Assembly: GCA_037133755.1 (NCBI GenBank)
Contig: JBAXNN010000001.1
Span: 186,001-250,000, forward strand
DNA length: 64,000 bases
Source: F1-60-MAGs149 sp037133755
Lineage (GTDB): Bacteria > Actinomycetota > Thermoleophilia > Gaiellales > F1-60-MAGs149
Reading direction: 5' to 3'
In this document: positions 24,928 to 33,710 of the stretch, piece after piece
Layout: each line of letters opens with the position of its first letter
How positions within the stretch are numbered: position 1 is the first letter of the stretch
Notes under the pieces: generated by a model
The model's input: only the letters and a program-made list of their open reading frames with translations
Databases searched by the model: none
What the model was told of the DNA's origin: nothing
Made by a program: the position numbers and the translations under genes

Positions 24928-26712
24928 ATGCGATCCGCTAAGACTACCGCTCTGCGCACATTGCTCCTGCTCGGCGCCGTGCTCACCGCGAATCTCTGCC
25001 TCGTGTCCACCGCACTCGGGGCCGTCGTGACCATTGACGGCGTCACCTACACGACGAGCAACACCACGGCCAGCGTCACCGGCTACACCGGCGCGCTACC
25101 CACCAACGTCACCATCCCCAGCACGATCAGCTCCGGGGGCACGGTGTACACCGTCACCAGTGTCGGCGGCTGGGCATTCAGCAATGCCACCGGCCTGCGC
25201 AGCATCGTCCTCCCCAACACCGTCACCAGCATCGGCAACTCCGGGTTTGATGGAGCGAGCAACCTGCAGAGCATCACCGTTCCCGACGGTGTCTCCAGCA
25301 TCGGCACCTACGCGTTCTCCGGCACGGGCAGCCTGACCAGCTTCACGATCCCCAGCAGTCTCACCAGCATTAGCCGCGGCATGTTCCAAGGGTCTGGTCT
25401 CACCGGCATCACCATCCCCAGCACCGTCACCAGCATCGGCAGCTATGTGTTCAACGGCACCAACGGGCTGACCCACATCACCATCCCCAGCAGTGTCACG
25501 AGTCTCGGCGACTGGACCTTCTTCTACTCGTCCCATCTCACGCGCCTGGAGTTCCTCGGCGACCAGCCGTGCACGTGCAGCAACAGCCTGCTCAACGGCA
25601 CGCAGGCAACGGTCTACCGGTTCGCGAACGCCAGCGGCTGGCCGGCGATCGGCTCGACATGGAACGGCAAGCCGCAGGCGTATCTCGTGCTGCCGAGCGC
25701 GGCACCCACCGCGGTGGCCGGTGATACGTCGGCCACGATCACCGTGACCCCGCCCGCCTCCGGCCCGACGCCTGACACGTACACCGTGGCCGCCGTCAGC
25801 GACGGGTCGAAGACCTGCACCGTCACCGCGCCCGCGACCAGCTGCGTCGTCAGCGGCCTCACCAACGGCACGAGCTACACCTTCACCGCCGTCGCCAATA
25901 CGGCTTCGCCGGTGGCGAGCTCGGTCGCGTCGGGTGCGTCGAACGCCGTCACTCCGCAGTTGTCCGCGCCGAACGCCCCCGGGACACCGACCGCCATCGC
26001 CGGCGACGCGCAGGCGACGGTCACTGTGACCGCAGGGGTGGGCAGCGCACCCGACACGTACCTCGTCACCGCCGTTCAGGACAACACGAAGACGTGTACC
26101 GTGACCGTGCCAGCAACCAGCTGCACCATCACCGGCCTCACCAACGGCACCAGCTACACCTTCACCGCCACCGCTACCAACCTCGCCGGCACCTCAGGTG
26201 CATCAAGCGCATCCGCGGCGATCTCCCCGACCGCAGCCGTCGTGCCGCCGACCCGGAGCGAGTCCAGTGGAACCTCGTCCAGCACTGCGCCGGCTCCCGC
26301 CCCGACCACAGCACTCACGTCTGCATCGTCGGCGATCCTGCGGCTCACGAGCACTCGGGTGACGCCGGACGGCACCGCGGTCATCACCACCTTCACCGCG
26401 CCCAGCGCAGGCAGCGTCCACCACGTCGGCACGATCCGCACCGGCCGTCGCAACGCGCGCGCCGCAACGATCACGGTCTGCACCTACGACCAGGCCATCA
26501 ACGCGGCAGGCGTCACGCACGTCACCTGCAACCTCAACAACGCCGGTCGCCGTCTGCGCACACAACAGGCGCTCGTCATCACGCTGACCACGACGTACAC
26601 GCCCATCAGCGGCACGCCGCTGGTGTCGACCAAGAGCATCCGCCTACCGCGGACGAACGTCGCCAAGGCCCCGGCTCAGACCAGCACCGTGCCGAGTAGC
26701 GTCACGGGCTGA
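24928..26712 (+). CDS. BspA-type leucine-rich-repeat and fibronectin-III surface protein
   Basis: 594 residues. A signal peptide (about 1-31) is followed by five or six BspA-like LRR_5 repeats (about 50-205) of the form 'ITIPSTVTSIGSYVFNGTNGL'. Two FN3-like modules follow ('APTAVAGDTSATITVTPP...SGLTNGTSYTFTAVA' and a second copy), then a Ser/Thr/Pro-rich linker and a C-terminal domain of about 120 residues. I see no LPXTG motif or C-terminal anchor, so it is secreted or non-covalently bound. The family is associated with adhesion. Confidence 0.87.
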   Translation: MRSAKTTALRTLLLLGAVLTANLCLVSTALGAVVTIDGVTYTTSNTTASVTGYTGALPTNVTIPSTISSGGTVYTVTSVGGWAFSNATGLRSIVLPNTVTSIGNSGFDGASNLQSITVPDGVSSIGTYAFSGTGSLTSFTIPSSLTSISRGMFQGSGLTGITIPSTVTSIGSYVFNGTNGLTHITIPSSVTSLGDWTFFYSSHLTRLEFLGDQPCTCSNSLLNGTQATVYRFANASGWPAIGSTWNGKPQAYLVLPSAAPTAVAGDTSATITVTPPASGPTPDTYTVAAVSDGSKTCTVTAPATSCVVSGLTNGTSYTFTAVANTASPVASSVASGASNAVTPQLSAPNAPGTPTAIAGDAQATVTVTAGVGSAPDTYLVTAVQDNTKTCTVTVPATSCTITGLTNGTSYTFTATATNLAGTSGASSASAAISPTAAVVPPTRSESSGTSSSTAPAPAPTTALTSASSAILRLTSTRVTPDGTAVITTFTAPSAGSVHHVGTIRTGRRNARAATITVCTYDQAINAAGVTHVTCNLNNAGRRLRTQQALVITLTTTYTPISGTPLVSTKSIRLPRTNVAKAPAQTSTVPSSVTG

Positions 26713-26718
26713 GTCGGA

Positions 26719-28227
26719 CTACCAGGCGCCGGCCCACGACTCGCGGCGCGGGTCGGCCCACGCAGACACGAGGCCCGTGGTGAGGTCGATCTCGGAGGCA
26801 CAGATGCTGCCGAAGAGGCTGTCGCCCGGCTTCTCGTCGATGACCTCGTGGCCGAGCTCCACCAGGGCTGCGCGCAGCGCGGGGTCGATGTCGCTCTCGA
26901 CGTGAAGGCGGTCGTCGACGACGCGCCACCGCGGGCGCTCGGTGGCGTCCGTCAGGTCGGCGCCCTCGTCGAGGTGCGCGAGGATAACCTGCAGGAGCGC
27001 CTGCACCTGGCCGTCGGCGCTCGGCGTGGAGATGCCGACGATGCGCTGGCCATCGATGAACATCGCCGGGGCCAGGGTGTGGACCGGGCGCTTGCCACCC
27101 GCCGGGGCGTTGGGCGACTCGGGGTCGCGCGAGAACGAGAGTAGGCGGTCGTTGACGAAGAAGCCGCCCTCCGGCACCCACGTGGCGCAACCGAACGCAT
27201 CGAAGACGCTGACGAGCATCGAGACGACCGTGCCGTCGCGATCGGCGACCGTCACCGACGTCGTGTGGTTGTAGCCCTTGGCGTGGTCGACGCGACTCGC
27301 ACGCTCGGCGATCGGGATCGAATCGGCAAGCTCCATCAGTTCCACATCGGCGCCGTCCTGCATGATGCGATCGCGGAACGCGAAGGCGCCCGTCATCGCC
27401 TCGACGGCGCGATGGTGGGCGACCGAGGAGCCATCAGAGGCCGGCTCGGCGGTGAGACGCCGCAGCGCCATCGTGAGCAGCATCGCCTGCGAGGACGGCG
27501 GCTGGGCGAGCACCGTCACGCCGCGATAGTCGGTGGCGATCGGCGGGCGGATCACGCTGTGGTGCGTGGCGAGGTCCTCGAGCGACATGGCACCACCCTC
27601 ACGCGCCATGGCGCGGACGATCGCCTCAGCGATCGGACCGTTGTAGAACGCCTCGGCCCCACCGTCGATGACAGTCTGGAGCGTCGCCGCGGTCTCGGGC
27701 AGCTTCACGATCGTGCCGGCGCCCTTGTCGCGGGCTTTGACCCACGGCGAGTCGTCGGCACCGCCGCGCGAGAGGCGCTCAACGTAGGCGAGCAGCGCCT
27801 CCTCGGTGTCGCGCGTCATCGGCACGCCATCCCGAGCCAGCTCGAGCGCCGGCGCCAGCACCTCGGCGCGCGTGAGCGTGCCGGCCTGCTCGATGAGATC
27901 GCATACGCCCCGCACGAAGCCCGGCACGGCCGCGACCTGCGCGCCGTCCGTCGGCAGCGGCAGCTGAAGTCCAGCGGGCGCCTTGCCCACGCCGTTGATG
28001 GCCGTCGTCGTACCATCGGCCTTGCGGATGATGCAAAGCAGATCGCCGCCGAGTCCACAGGCATCGGGCAGGATCACCGTCAGCGCCGCAGCTGCAGCCG
28101 CAGCAGCGTCGGCCGCATTGCCACCGGCGGCACCGACGCGCAGCGCCGCCTGGACGGCGAGAGGATGGCCGCACGAGACCGCGAGATGCTGGCCTTCGAT
28201 GCGAGGACGGGGCAGGCGCTGAGACAT
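26719..28227 (-). CDS. ggt: Gamma-glutamyltransferase family protein
   Basis: 502 residues of the Ntn-hydrolase gamma-glutamyltransferase family. 'SCGHPLAVQAALRVGAAGGNAADAAAAAAAALTV' opens the large subunit, and 'YNHTTSVTVADRDGTVVSM' holds the processing/nucleophile Thr. 'TPSADGQVQALLQVILAHLD' and the closing 'VSAWADPRRES' are typical of the small subunit. No signal peptide is apparent, so it may be cytoplasmic, like a subset of actinobacterial GGT-like proteins. ATG 28227 is chosen from two nearby starts. It is divergent from the cobalamin operon. Confidence 0.88.
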   Translation of the reverse strand: MSQRLPRPRIEGQHLAVSCGHPLAVQAALRVGAAGGNAADAAAAAAAALTVILPDACGLGGDLLCIIRKADGTTTAINGVGKAPAGLQLPLPTDGAQVAAVPGFVRGVCDLIEQAGTLTRAEVLAPALELARDGVPMTRDTEEALLAYVERLSRGGADDSPWVKARDKGAGTIVKLPETAATLQTVIDGGAEAFYNGPIAEAIVRAMAREGGAMSLEDLATHHSVIRPPIATDYRGVTVLAQPPSSQAMLLTMALRRLTAEPASDGSSVAHHRAVEAMTGAFAFRDRIMQDGADVELMELADSIPIAERASRVDHAKGYNHTTSVTVADRDGTVVSMLVSVFDAFGCATWVPEGGFFVNDRLLSFSRDPESPNAPAGGKRPVHTLAPAMFIDGQRIVGISTPSADGQVQALLQVILAHLDEGADLTDATERPRWRVVDDRLHVESDIDPALRAALVELGHEVIDEKPGDSLFGSICASEIDLTTGLVSAWADPRRESWAGAW

Positions 28228-28249
28228 AGCGCGAGCATGCCACATCGCG

Positions 28250-28437
28250 GGTGCTATCGTCAGCCTCGGAGGAAGGGGAAGTCCGGTGCGAATCCGGCAC
28301 GGTCCCGCCGCTGTAAGGAACGTCCGCTCGTCGCGGTGCATGCACCGGTCACTGGATCCTCGGATCTGGGAAGGCAAGACGATCGGCCTCGGCAACGAGG
28401 AAGTGCGCTCCGAGTCAGAACACCCTGCTCCGACCAG
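28250..28437 (+). ncRNA. Cobalamin (B12) riboswitch
   Basis: Conserved elements appear in order: 'ggggaagtccggtgcgaatc' and 'cggcacggtcccgccgctgt' (28275-28314), then 'gtcactgg' (28349), 'tctgggaaggc' (28365) and a B12-box-like 'cgagtcagaacacc' (28411). This is the full cobalamin aptamer order. It ends about 40 nt before the first gene of the ECF operon. A hairpin CCAGGCG-GACC-CGCCTGG (28434-28451) follows, just ahead of the RBS region gagagaagga (28461-28470), and may be part of the expression platform. No T-run follows, so control of translation is more likely than termination. Confidence 0.95.
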
Positions 28438-28479
28438 GCGGACCCGCCTGGACAATCCTCGAGAGAAGGACGACCCACC

Positions 28480-29148
28480 ATGCGAACGAGGTATCTCCTC
28501 GTGGCGGCCGCCATTGGCGCAGCCGCCCTCATCCCCACCACCGCAAGCGCGGCCACCCTGCGCGTCGTCACGGACGCCAAGACGATCTTCGGCGAAACCG
28601 CCACGCAGGTCGGAAGTGCACGCTCGTACGTGGACACCAAGGGCCACGTCCACAAGCTGAAGGCGAACACCGCACTCGGCCAGCTCGTTGCCGCCGCCGC
28701 ATACCGAAACACGCCCCTGAAGGCGGTCTACTACCCCGACTTCGGGGATGCGATCGTCACCACCATCAACGGGCATACGGCACCCAAGACCGGCTACTGG
28801 GAGCTGTTCGTCAACGGCTACCCCGCGCGTCTCGGGGCGTCGGCAACGGTGCTGAAGAACTCCGATAGCGCCGTTTGGATCGCCGACACGGACTACTCGG
28901 CCAAGAACGGCCCCTTCGTGTTCGATCTCATGTCGAAGACGAACACCGACGGCACGGTGACGTTCACGGGCTGGAAGATCGGCGGACCCAAGCCTGTCCC
29001 CGCGGTCGGCGAGCGCCTGCTGATCAACAACGTCCTGACCGCACCCCTGGACGCTAAGGGCAAGCTGACCGTCGCCGTGCCGGAGGTATGGACGGCATCG
29101 ATCGGTTACCGCGGCAACATCGTCGGTTCCGAAACGCTCGCCGGGTAG
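28480..29148 (+). CDS. Secreted DUF4430 protein, intrinsic-factor beta-domain-like
   Basis: 222 residues with a cleavable signal peptide (about 1-24, 'AALIPTTASA'). The central DUF4430 core is 'KTGYWELFVNGYPARLGASATVLKNSDSAVWIAD'. DUF4430 is the domain that forms the C-terminal beta domain of human intrinsic factor and transcobalamin. An additional C-terminal beta-rich segment ('GERLLINNVLTAPLDAKGKLTVAVP') resembles export-associated Ig-like add-ons. It is the first gene under the cobalamin riboswitch, with ATG 28480 after a purine-rich RBS. It probably captures cobalamin or a corrinoid outside the membrane. Confidence 0.87.
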   Translation: MRTRYLLVAAAIGAAALIPTTASAATLRVVTDAKTIFGETATQVGSARSYVDTKGHVHKLKANTALGQLVAAAAYRNTPLKAVYYPDFGDAIVTTINGHTAPKTGYWELFVNGYPARLGASATVLKNSDSAVWIADTDYSAKNGPFVFDLMSKTNTDGTVTFTGWKIGGPKPVPAVGERLLINNVLTAPLDAKGKLTVAVPEVWTASIGYRGNIVGSETLAG

Positions 29149-29151
29149 CCC

Positions 29152-30042
29152 GTGCTGCGGGTCCTCCCCGCACTCCTGCTGGTTGCGGCACTCGTCGCGG
29201 CCTGCGGCACATCGAAGACGCAGCCCCTGGCGCAATCCGCGCCAGGGGCTCGCGTCAGCGTGACCGCCGACTGGGGCACGACGAAGATCGCCAACGGCCG
29301 AGGCAACCCGGGCACGGTGATCGACGCGACGCGCTCGGTCGCCAAGGTGACGACCAGCTACGGCGGTCGTTACGTCGCGAGCATCGCCGGCGACAAGGGC
29401 AACGGCACGCGGGACTGGATCTTCTGGGTCAACGGCATCGAAGCGCCCGCCGGTGGTGCAGATACCACCATCGCCGCAGGCGATCGCGTGTGGTGGGACC
29501 TGCACCGGTGGAGCGGCCGTGTGCACGTGCCCGCCGTCGTGGCCGACTGGCCGATGCCACTGACCCGCGGCCTCGGTGGCGCCACCGCTGGCGTCTCGGC
29601 CGATCCACCGCTGTCGACCGCACTGCGCGCGGCAGGCGTCCAAGTCGCTCAGCCCGCCGCGACAAGCGGCCCGCGGGCGATCGTCGGCAGCAATGCCGAA
29701 CTGATGGATCGGGACCCGCGCTGGGGACCAGCCGTCGCCGACCCGAACGCGTCCGGTCTCACGGCGTGGATCGACATCAAGGGCTACGTGCGTGTCTGGG
29801 ACGCGGGACTCGGGCGACCGAAGGCCGTACCGCGAGCCGTGGCCGTGATCGTCGCCACCACTGATGGCTACTCCGCCTCGGATCCACCGGTTGTCGTCGT
29901 CGCGGGCATCACCCACGCCAGCGCCGTCGCCGCCGCCCAACTGCTGGGGCAGAACCCCTCGATCGTCCGCAACGCGACCGCCATCTGCCTCGACGCAGCC
30001 GGAAACGTCGTCTGCCGCGGTGGTGTCGGTCGCGTCAAGTGA
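29152..30042 (+). CDS. DUF4430 lipoprotein, second corrinoid-capture candidate
   Basis: 296 residues from GTG 29152. The signal peptide ends in a lipobox ('LVAALVAACGTSK'), so it is membrane-anchored. The DUF4430 core is visible in 'TRDWIFWVNGIEAPAGGADTTIAAGDRVWWDLHRW' (about 85-120), followed by a longer C-terminal region (about 130-296) that I do not recognise. It starts 3 nt after the first DUF4430 gene and overlaps the T-component gene by 4 nt. A role handing corrinoid to the ECF transporter is inference from context. Confidence 0.85.
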   Translation: MLRVLPALLLVAALVAACGTSKTQPLAQSAPGARVSVTADWGTTKIANGRGNPGTVIDATRSVAKVTTSYGGRYVASIAGDKGNGTRDWIFWVNGIEAPAGGADTTIAAGDRVWWDLHRWSGRVHVPAVVADWPMPLTRGLGGATAGVSADPPLSTALRAAGVQVAQPAATSGPRAIVGSNAELMDRDPRWGPAVADPNASGLTAWIDIKGYVRVWDAGLGRPKAVPRAVAVIVATTDGYSASDPPVVVVAGITHASAVAAAQLLGQNPSIVRNATAICLDAAGNVVCRGGVGRVK

Positions 30043-30878
30043 GAGCACCGCTACCACCGCTGCTCGTCGCGATCGCGCTGATCGTGATCGCGCTCGGCAC
30101 GTCGCAGCCGCTGATCGTGGGGGCTGCATTCATCGGCGCGCTCCTCCTGCACCACGCAGCGCCCCCGCCGCACCGGCTGATGCTGCGCGTCGCGCTCATC
30201 TCCGGCCTCTTCATCTTCCTGCTCAATCCCTTTGTCGCCGTCGAGGGCGACCACGTGCTGATGAGCGGCCCGCACTTCCTGCTCTTCGACTTCGAGATCA
30301 CGAGCGAGGAGCTGCTCTACGGCCTCGTTGCCGGGATGCGCCTCGCAACGGCGATCCTCGCGACGTCGGCCTTCCTGCGCCTCGCCGACCCCGACCGCAC
30401 GCAGGCGCTGGCCAGCCGCATCGTGCCGCGCTCGGCGCTGACGGTTGCGCTGTCGGCGCGGCTCGCCCCCACGTTGCGTCGTGACGCCACCGGCCTGCAC
30501 GAGACGCTGCGCCTACGCGGGTCTGGTCCCAAGCACGGACGCCGAGCGGCGATCCGGCAAGGCGCTGTGCTGATCGAGCCGCTCGTGGCGTCGAGCCTCG
30601 AACGCGGCGTCGACATCTCCGAGGCGATGGTGGCGCGCGGCTACGGCGCGGGCACCATGACCCGCCTACCCGAGCCGGCCTATACCGGCGATGAGCGCGT
30701 CGGTCTCGTAGCCGGCATCGCGGGCTGCATCGTCGGCATCGCGCTGATCGCCGGGCTCGCGCCGTACGAGATCTATCCGCTCGCCGATCCGGTGCTGAGC
30801 ACCACCGGGCTCGTCGTGGCAGGCGCAGTCCTCCTGCTGTCGCTGCTGGGCGCGGGTGCACTGAGGTCGCGCGCATGA
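30039..30878 (+). CDS. ecfT: ECF transporter T component (EcfT/CbiQ family)
   Basis: 279 residues, with membrane helices in the N-terminal half and near the C-terminus. The two short Ala-Arg-Gly-type coupling motifs of T components are represented by 'SLERGVDISEAMVARGYGAG', which couples the ATPases to the S component. Its GTG start overlaps the upstream stop (GTGA) and its end overlaps the ATPase start by 4 nt. It is the scaffold of a dedicated (group I) ECF importer in this operon. Confidence 0.9.
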   Translation: MRAPLPPLLVAIALIVIALGTSQPLIVGAAFIGALLLHHAAPPPHRLMLRVALISGLFIFLLNPFVAVEGDHVLMSGPHFLLFDFEITSEELLYGLVAGMRLATAILATSAFLRLADPDRTQALASRIVPRSALTVALSARLAPTLRRDATGLHETLRLRGSGPKHGRRAAIRQGAVLIEPLVASSLERGVDISEAMVARGYGAGTMTRLPEPAYTGDERVGLVAGIAGCIVGIALIAGLAPYEIYPLADPVLSTTGLVVAGAVLLLSLLGAGALRSRA

Positions 30879-32245
30879 GTGTGATCGCGATTGAAGACCT
30901 GCGCTACCGCTACACCGCCGACGCGCCCTGGGCACTCGACGGCGCGAGCTTCACGATCGAGCCCGGTGAGATCGTGCTGCTGCAAGGTGAGTCGGGGAGC
31001 GGCAAGTCGACACTGCTGCGGGTCCTGGCCGGCCTTGCCCCGGCCTTCCATGGCGGCGAGGCCAGTGGCAGCGGCTCGGTTGACGGACTGGACCTACGAG
31101 CCGTCGAACCGGCGCAACTGGCCCAGCGCGTCGGCTTCCTGTTTCAAGACCCCGAGACGCAGGCCGTGATGGCCGAGCCCGTGCGCGACGTGGCCTTCAG
31201 CCTCCAGTGCCACGGCTACCCCGCCGACGAGATCCTGCCGGCCGCCCGGGCCGCCCTCGCGCGCATCCAGTCGGAGCATCTCGCCGACCGGCGGATCGAC
31301 CAGCTGTCCAGCGGCGAGCGCCAGCGCGTTGCGCTCGCGGCGGTACTCGCCCCCGAGCCAGCCGTGCTCTTGCTCGACGAGCCCACGGCACAACTCGACG
31401 ACGACACCGCCTGCGAACTCGTTGGCGAGCTGCGCCGGCTGGCCGACGCCGGCCTCGCGATTGTGATTGCCGAGCACCGCCACGACCGCGTTGGGCATCT
31501 GACCGATCGCATCATCGGCATGCGCTCGGGCCACCTCTGCGCCGCACCCGAGCATGCCGCGTTACCGACACTCGCGACGTCAGCTGCTGCAGGTTCGCCA
31601 CTGTTGGCTGTGGAGAGCCTCGTCGTGGATCGGGGAGACCGCGCGGTTCTTCGTGGGGCGACGGCATCCTTGCCCGCAGGCGGCGTGGCCGCATTGATCG
31701 GCCCGAACGGCGGCGGCAAGAGCACGCTGCTACGCACACTCGCGGGTCTCGAGACACCGGTGTCAGGCGCGATTCGCGTCGCGGGCGACAACATCACGGA
31801 CCACGCCGTTGAGCAGCGAGTACCGCGGCTTGCGTTCGTGCCGCAGGACCCGGGCCGGCGGCTGCTGTGCGAGACCGTGCATGACGAGGTGCTGCTGGGC
31901 CCACAGACGGTCGGCATCGATGCAATGCCCGCAAAGCGGGCGATTTCAAATTTGGATCTCGAGCACCTGCTCGCACGCCACCCGCGCGACTGCTCTGTCG
32001 GGGAGCGCGAGCGCGTTGCCATCGCCGCAGCCCTCGCGCTTGACCCGCAGGTGCTGCTGCTCGACGAGCCCACGCGCGGGATGGATCCAGCCCACCGCGC
32101 GGCGCTGGTGACGACGATTCGCGAGCACGCGGCCCGCGGTGGCTGCGCCGTGATCGCCACGCACGACCTCGAGCTCGCGCGAGCGTGTGCCGACCGGCGC
32201 TGGGAGCTCGTCGACGGACGTATCGATGAGACGGTGATCGCATGA
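30875..32245 (+). CDS. ecfA: Fused ECF transporter ATPase (A-A')
   Basis: 456 residues holding two complete ABC ATPase domains. Domain 1 (about 5-220) has 'GESGSGKSTLLRVL', the signature 'LSSGERQRVALAAVLA' and 'VLLLDEPTAQLDD'. Domain 2 (about 240-456) has 'GPNGGGKSTLLRTL', a degenerate signature 'CSVGERERVAIAAALA' and 'VLLLDEPTRGMDP' with 'VIATHDLELARA'. Separate EcfA and EcfA' genes are more usual; the fusion makes a fixed heterodimer-like unit. It is coupled to the T and S genes by 4-nt overlaps on both sides. Confidence 0.93.
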   Translation: MSVIAIEDLRYRYTADAPWALDGASFTIEPGEIVLLQGESGSGKSTLLRVLAGLAPAFHGGEASGSGSVDGLDLRAVEPAQLAQRVGFLFQDPETQAVMAEPVRDVAFSLQCHGYPADEILPAARAALARIQSEHLADRRIDQLSSGERQRVALAAVLAPEPAVLLLDEPTAQLDDDTACELVGELRRLADAGLAIVIAEHRHDRVGHLTDRIIGMRSGHLCAAPEHAALPTLATSAAAGSPLLAVESLVVDRGDRAVLRGATASLPAGGVAALIGPNGGGKSTLLRTLAGLETPVSGAIRVAGDNITDHAVEQRVPRLAFVPQDPGRRLLCETVHDEVLLGPQTVGIDAMPAKRAISNLDLEHLLARHPRDCSVGERERVAIAAALALDPQVLLLDEPTRGMDPAHRAALVTTIREHAARGGCAVIATHDLELARACADRRWELVDGRIDETVIA

Positions 32246-32862
32246 GCGCTGCCGCCATCGTCGCGCTTGGTGGGCTCGCCGCGCTGATCGTTGGCCTCGT
32301 CTTCTACGAGCGCACACGCGGCGGTGCGAGAGAGCTTGGCCTCGTTGCCGTGCTGGTTGCCGCCGCGACTGCGGGACGCATCGCCTTCGCCGCCATCCCC
32401 AGTGCACAGCCCGTCACCGCCATCGCGATCGTCACGGGCGTGGCCCTCGGGCCGCGGGCCGGTGCGGCCGTCGGCGCGGGCGCGGCGTTGCTCTCGAACA
32501 CGTTCCTTGGCCAGGGGCCTTGGACGCCGTGGCAGATGCTGCTCTGGGGGCTCGCCGGGGCGAGCGGCGGCTGGCTGGCTCCCCTGCTCCGGCGCAGCCG
32601 GATCGCGTTGATGGCCTTCGGCGGCGCCTGGGGCCTGGTCTTCGGCGCGGGCATGGACATCTGGCAGCTGGCAGCCTTCGGGCCCGCCCTGACGCTGTCT
32701 GCCTTCATCGCCGTGCACGCGCGGGCCGTACCCTTTGACCTCGTGCACGCCCTCACCAACGTCATCCTGCTCGGCGTCGCGGGCATGCCCCTAATTGCCC
32801 TGCTGGATCGCAGCGCCCGACGCATGCGCGGACGCTGGCTCCCGGCGAGGGAGGCGGAGTGA
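32242..32862 (+). CDS. ECF transporter S component, CbrT-like (cobalamin)
   Basis: 206 residues, about six membrane helices. 'AATAGRIAFAAIPSAQPVTAIAIVTGVALGPRAGAAVGAGAALLSNTFLGQGPWTPWQMLLWGLAG' matches the S-component group that includes the cobalamin-specific CbrT. The S component binds the vitamin within the membrane and determines specificity. The riboswitch and DUF4430 neighbours support cobalamin or a precursor (cobinamide) as substrate. It overlaps both neighbours by 4 nt. Confidence 0.88.
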   Translation: MSAAAIVALGGLAALIVGLVFYERTRGGARELGLVAVLVAAATAGRIAFAAIPSAQPVTAIAIVTGVALGPRAGAAVGAGAALLSNTFLGQGPWTPWQMLLWGLAGASGGWLAPLLRRSRIALMAFGGAWGLVFGAGMDIWQLAAFGPALTLSAFIAVHARAVPFDLVHALTNVILLGVAGMPLIALLDRSARRMRGRWLPAREAE

Positions 32863-33707
32863 AGCGCGCGCTTGTCACCATCATCGCCCTACTCGCGTTG
32901 GCGGCTCCTGCACAGGCAGCCAGCGTCTCCTCGGCCGGTGCATATCTGGCCGGCACCCTCGATGCCAATGGCTGCGCACGCGAGCCCGGCGGGACACCGA
33001 CCGTGAACCTCAGCTCGTGGGTGGCCTTCGGCCTCGTGGCGGCAGGCCGGAGCGCCAGCGGTCCCGCACGCTGCATCGAGCGCCACGCGGCCTCCCTCAA
33101 GGCGCTGACCGATGTGGAAGTCGCGACACTGGCCCTGGTTGCCGCAGGTCGTAACCCGCGGAACGCGGGCGGCCGCGATTTTGTGCAGAGCATCCAGTCC
33201 TCGCTGCGCGGCGGGCGCATCGGCACGCTGGTGGCGACCAACCAGTTCGGCATCTTGGCGCTGAAGGCGGCCGGCGCGCCCATTCCAGCGTCCGCGAAGC
33301 GGACGCTGCTCGCGGATCAAAACGCGGACGGCTCATGGCCTGTCGGGGTCGGCGGCAACGGCGACTCGAACCTGACCGCCACGGGTATCCAGGCAGCGAT
33401 GGCCGCAGGGATCTCGCGAACCGATCCCGTTATCGCGCGCGCACTTGCGTCGCTGAGGCGCTTCCGGAGCCGCGGCGGCTACGCGCTGTCGACCGGCACG
33501 CCACCTGACGCACAGTCGACCGCCTGGGTCCTCTCTGGTCTCGGCAGCGCGGGGCGTTCCGACGCCGCAGCGCGGACCTACCTCGCGGGACTCCAGGCCG
33601 CCAACGGCTCCTTCGCCTACCAACGCGGCACGGCAATCACGCCCGTCTGGGTTACCGCGCAAGCCACGATGGGACTCGCCGGCCGTAGCTTCCCGCTGCG
33701 CCCCTGA
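32859..33707 (+). CDS. Secreted alpha/alpha-barrel repeat protein, intrinsic-factor alpha-domain-like
   Basis: 282 residues with a signal peptide (about 1-20, 'LALAAPAQA'). The rest consists of helical repeats of the prenyltransferase/terpenoid-cyclase toroid type: 'NLSSWVAFGLVAAGR', 'TLALVAAGRNPR', 'TATGIQAAMAAG', 'STAWVLSGLGSAG', 'VWVTAQATMGLAG'. The alpha domain of intrinsic factor and transcobalamin has the same alpha6/alpha6 barrel fold. It is the last gene of the cobalamin operon and overlaps the S-component gene. Acting with the DUF4430 proteins as a split cobalamin-binding pair is inference. Confidence 0.83.
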   Translation: MKRALVTIIALLALAAPAQAASVSSAGAYLAGTLDANGCAREPGGTPTVNLSSWVAFGLVAAGRSASGPARCIERHAASLKALTDVEVATLALVAAGRNPRNAGGRDFVQSIQSSLRGGRIGTLVATNQFGILALKAAGAPIPASAKRTLLADQNADGSWPVGVGGNGDSNLTATGIQAAMAAGISRTDPVIARALASLRRFRSRGGYALSTGTPPDAQSTAWVLSGLGSAGRSDAAARTYLAGLQAANGSFAYQRGTAITPVWVTAQATMGLAGRSFPLRP

Positions 33708-33710
33708 CGC

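Noticed and set aside
28228..30129. Upstream extension of the gamma-glutamyltransferase frame (to 1136 residues)
   Set aside because: The extension is antisense to the cobalamin riboswitch and DUF4430 genes and has no recognisable domain. ATG 28227 gives the family N-terminus.
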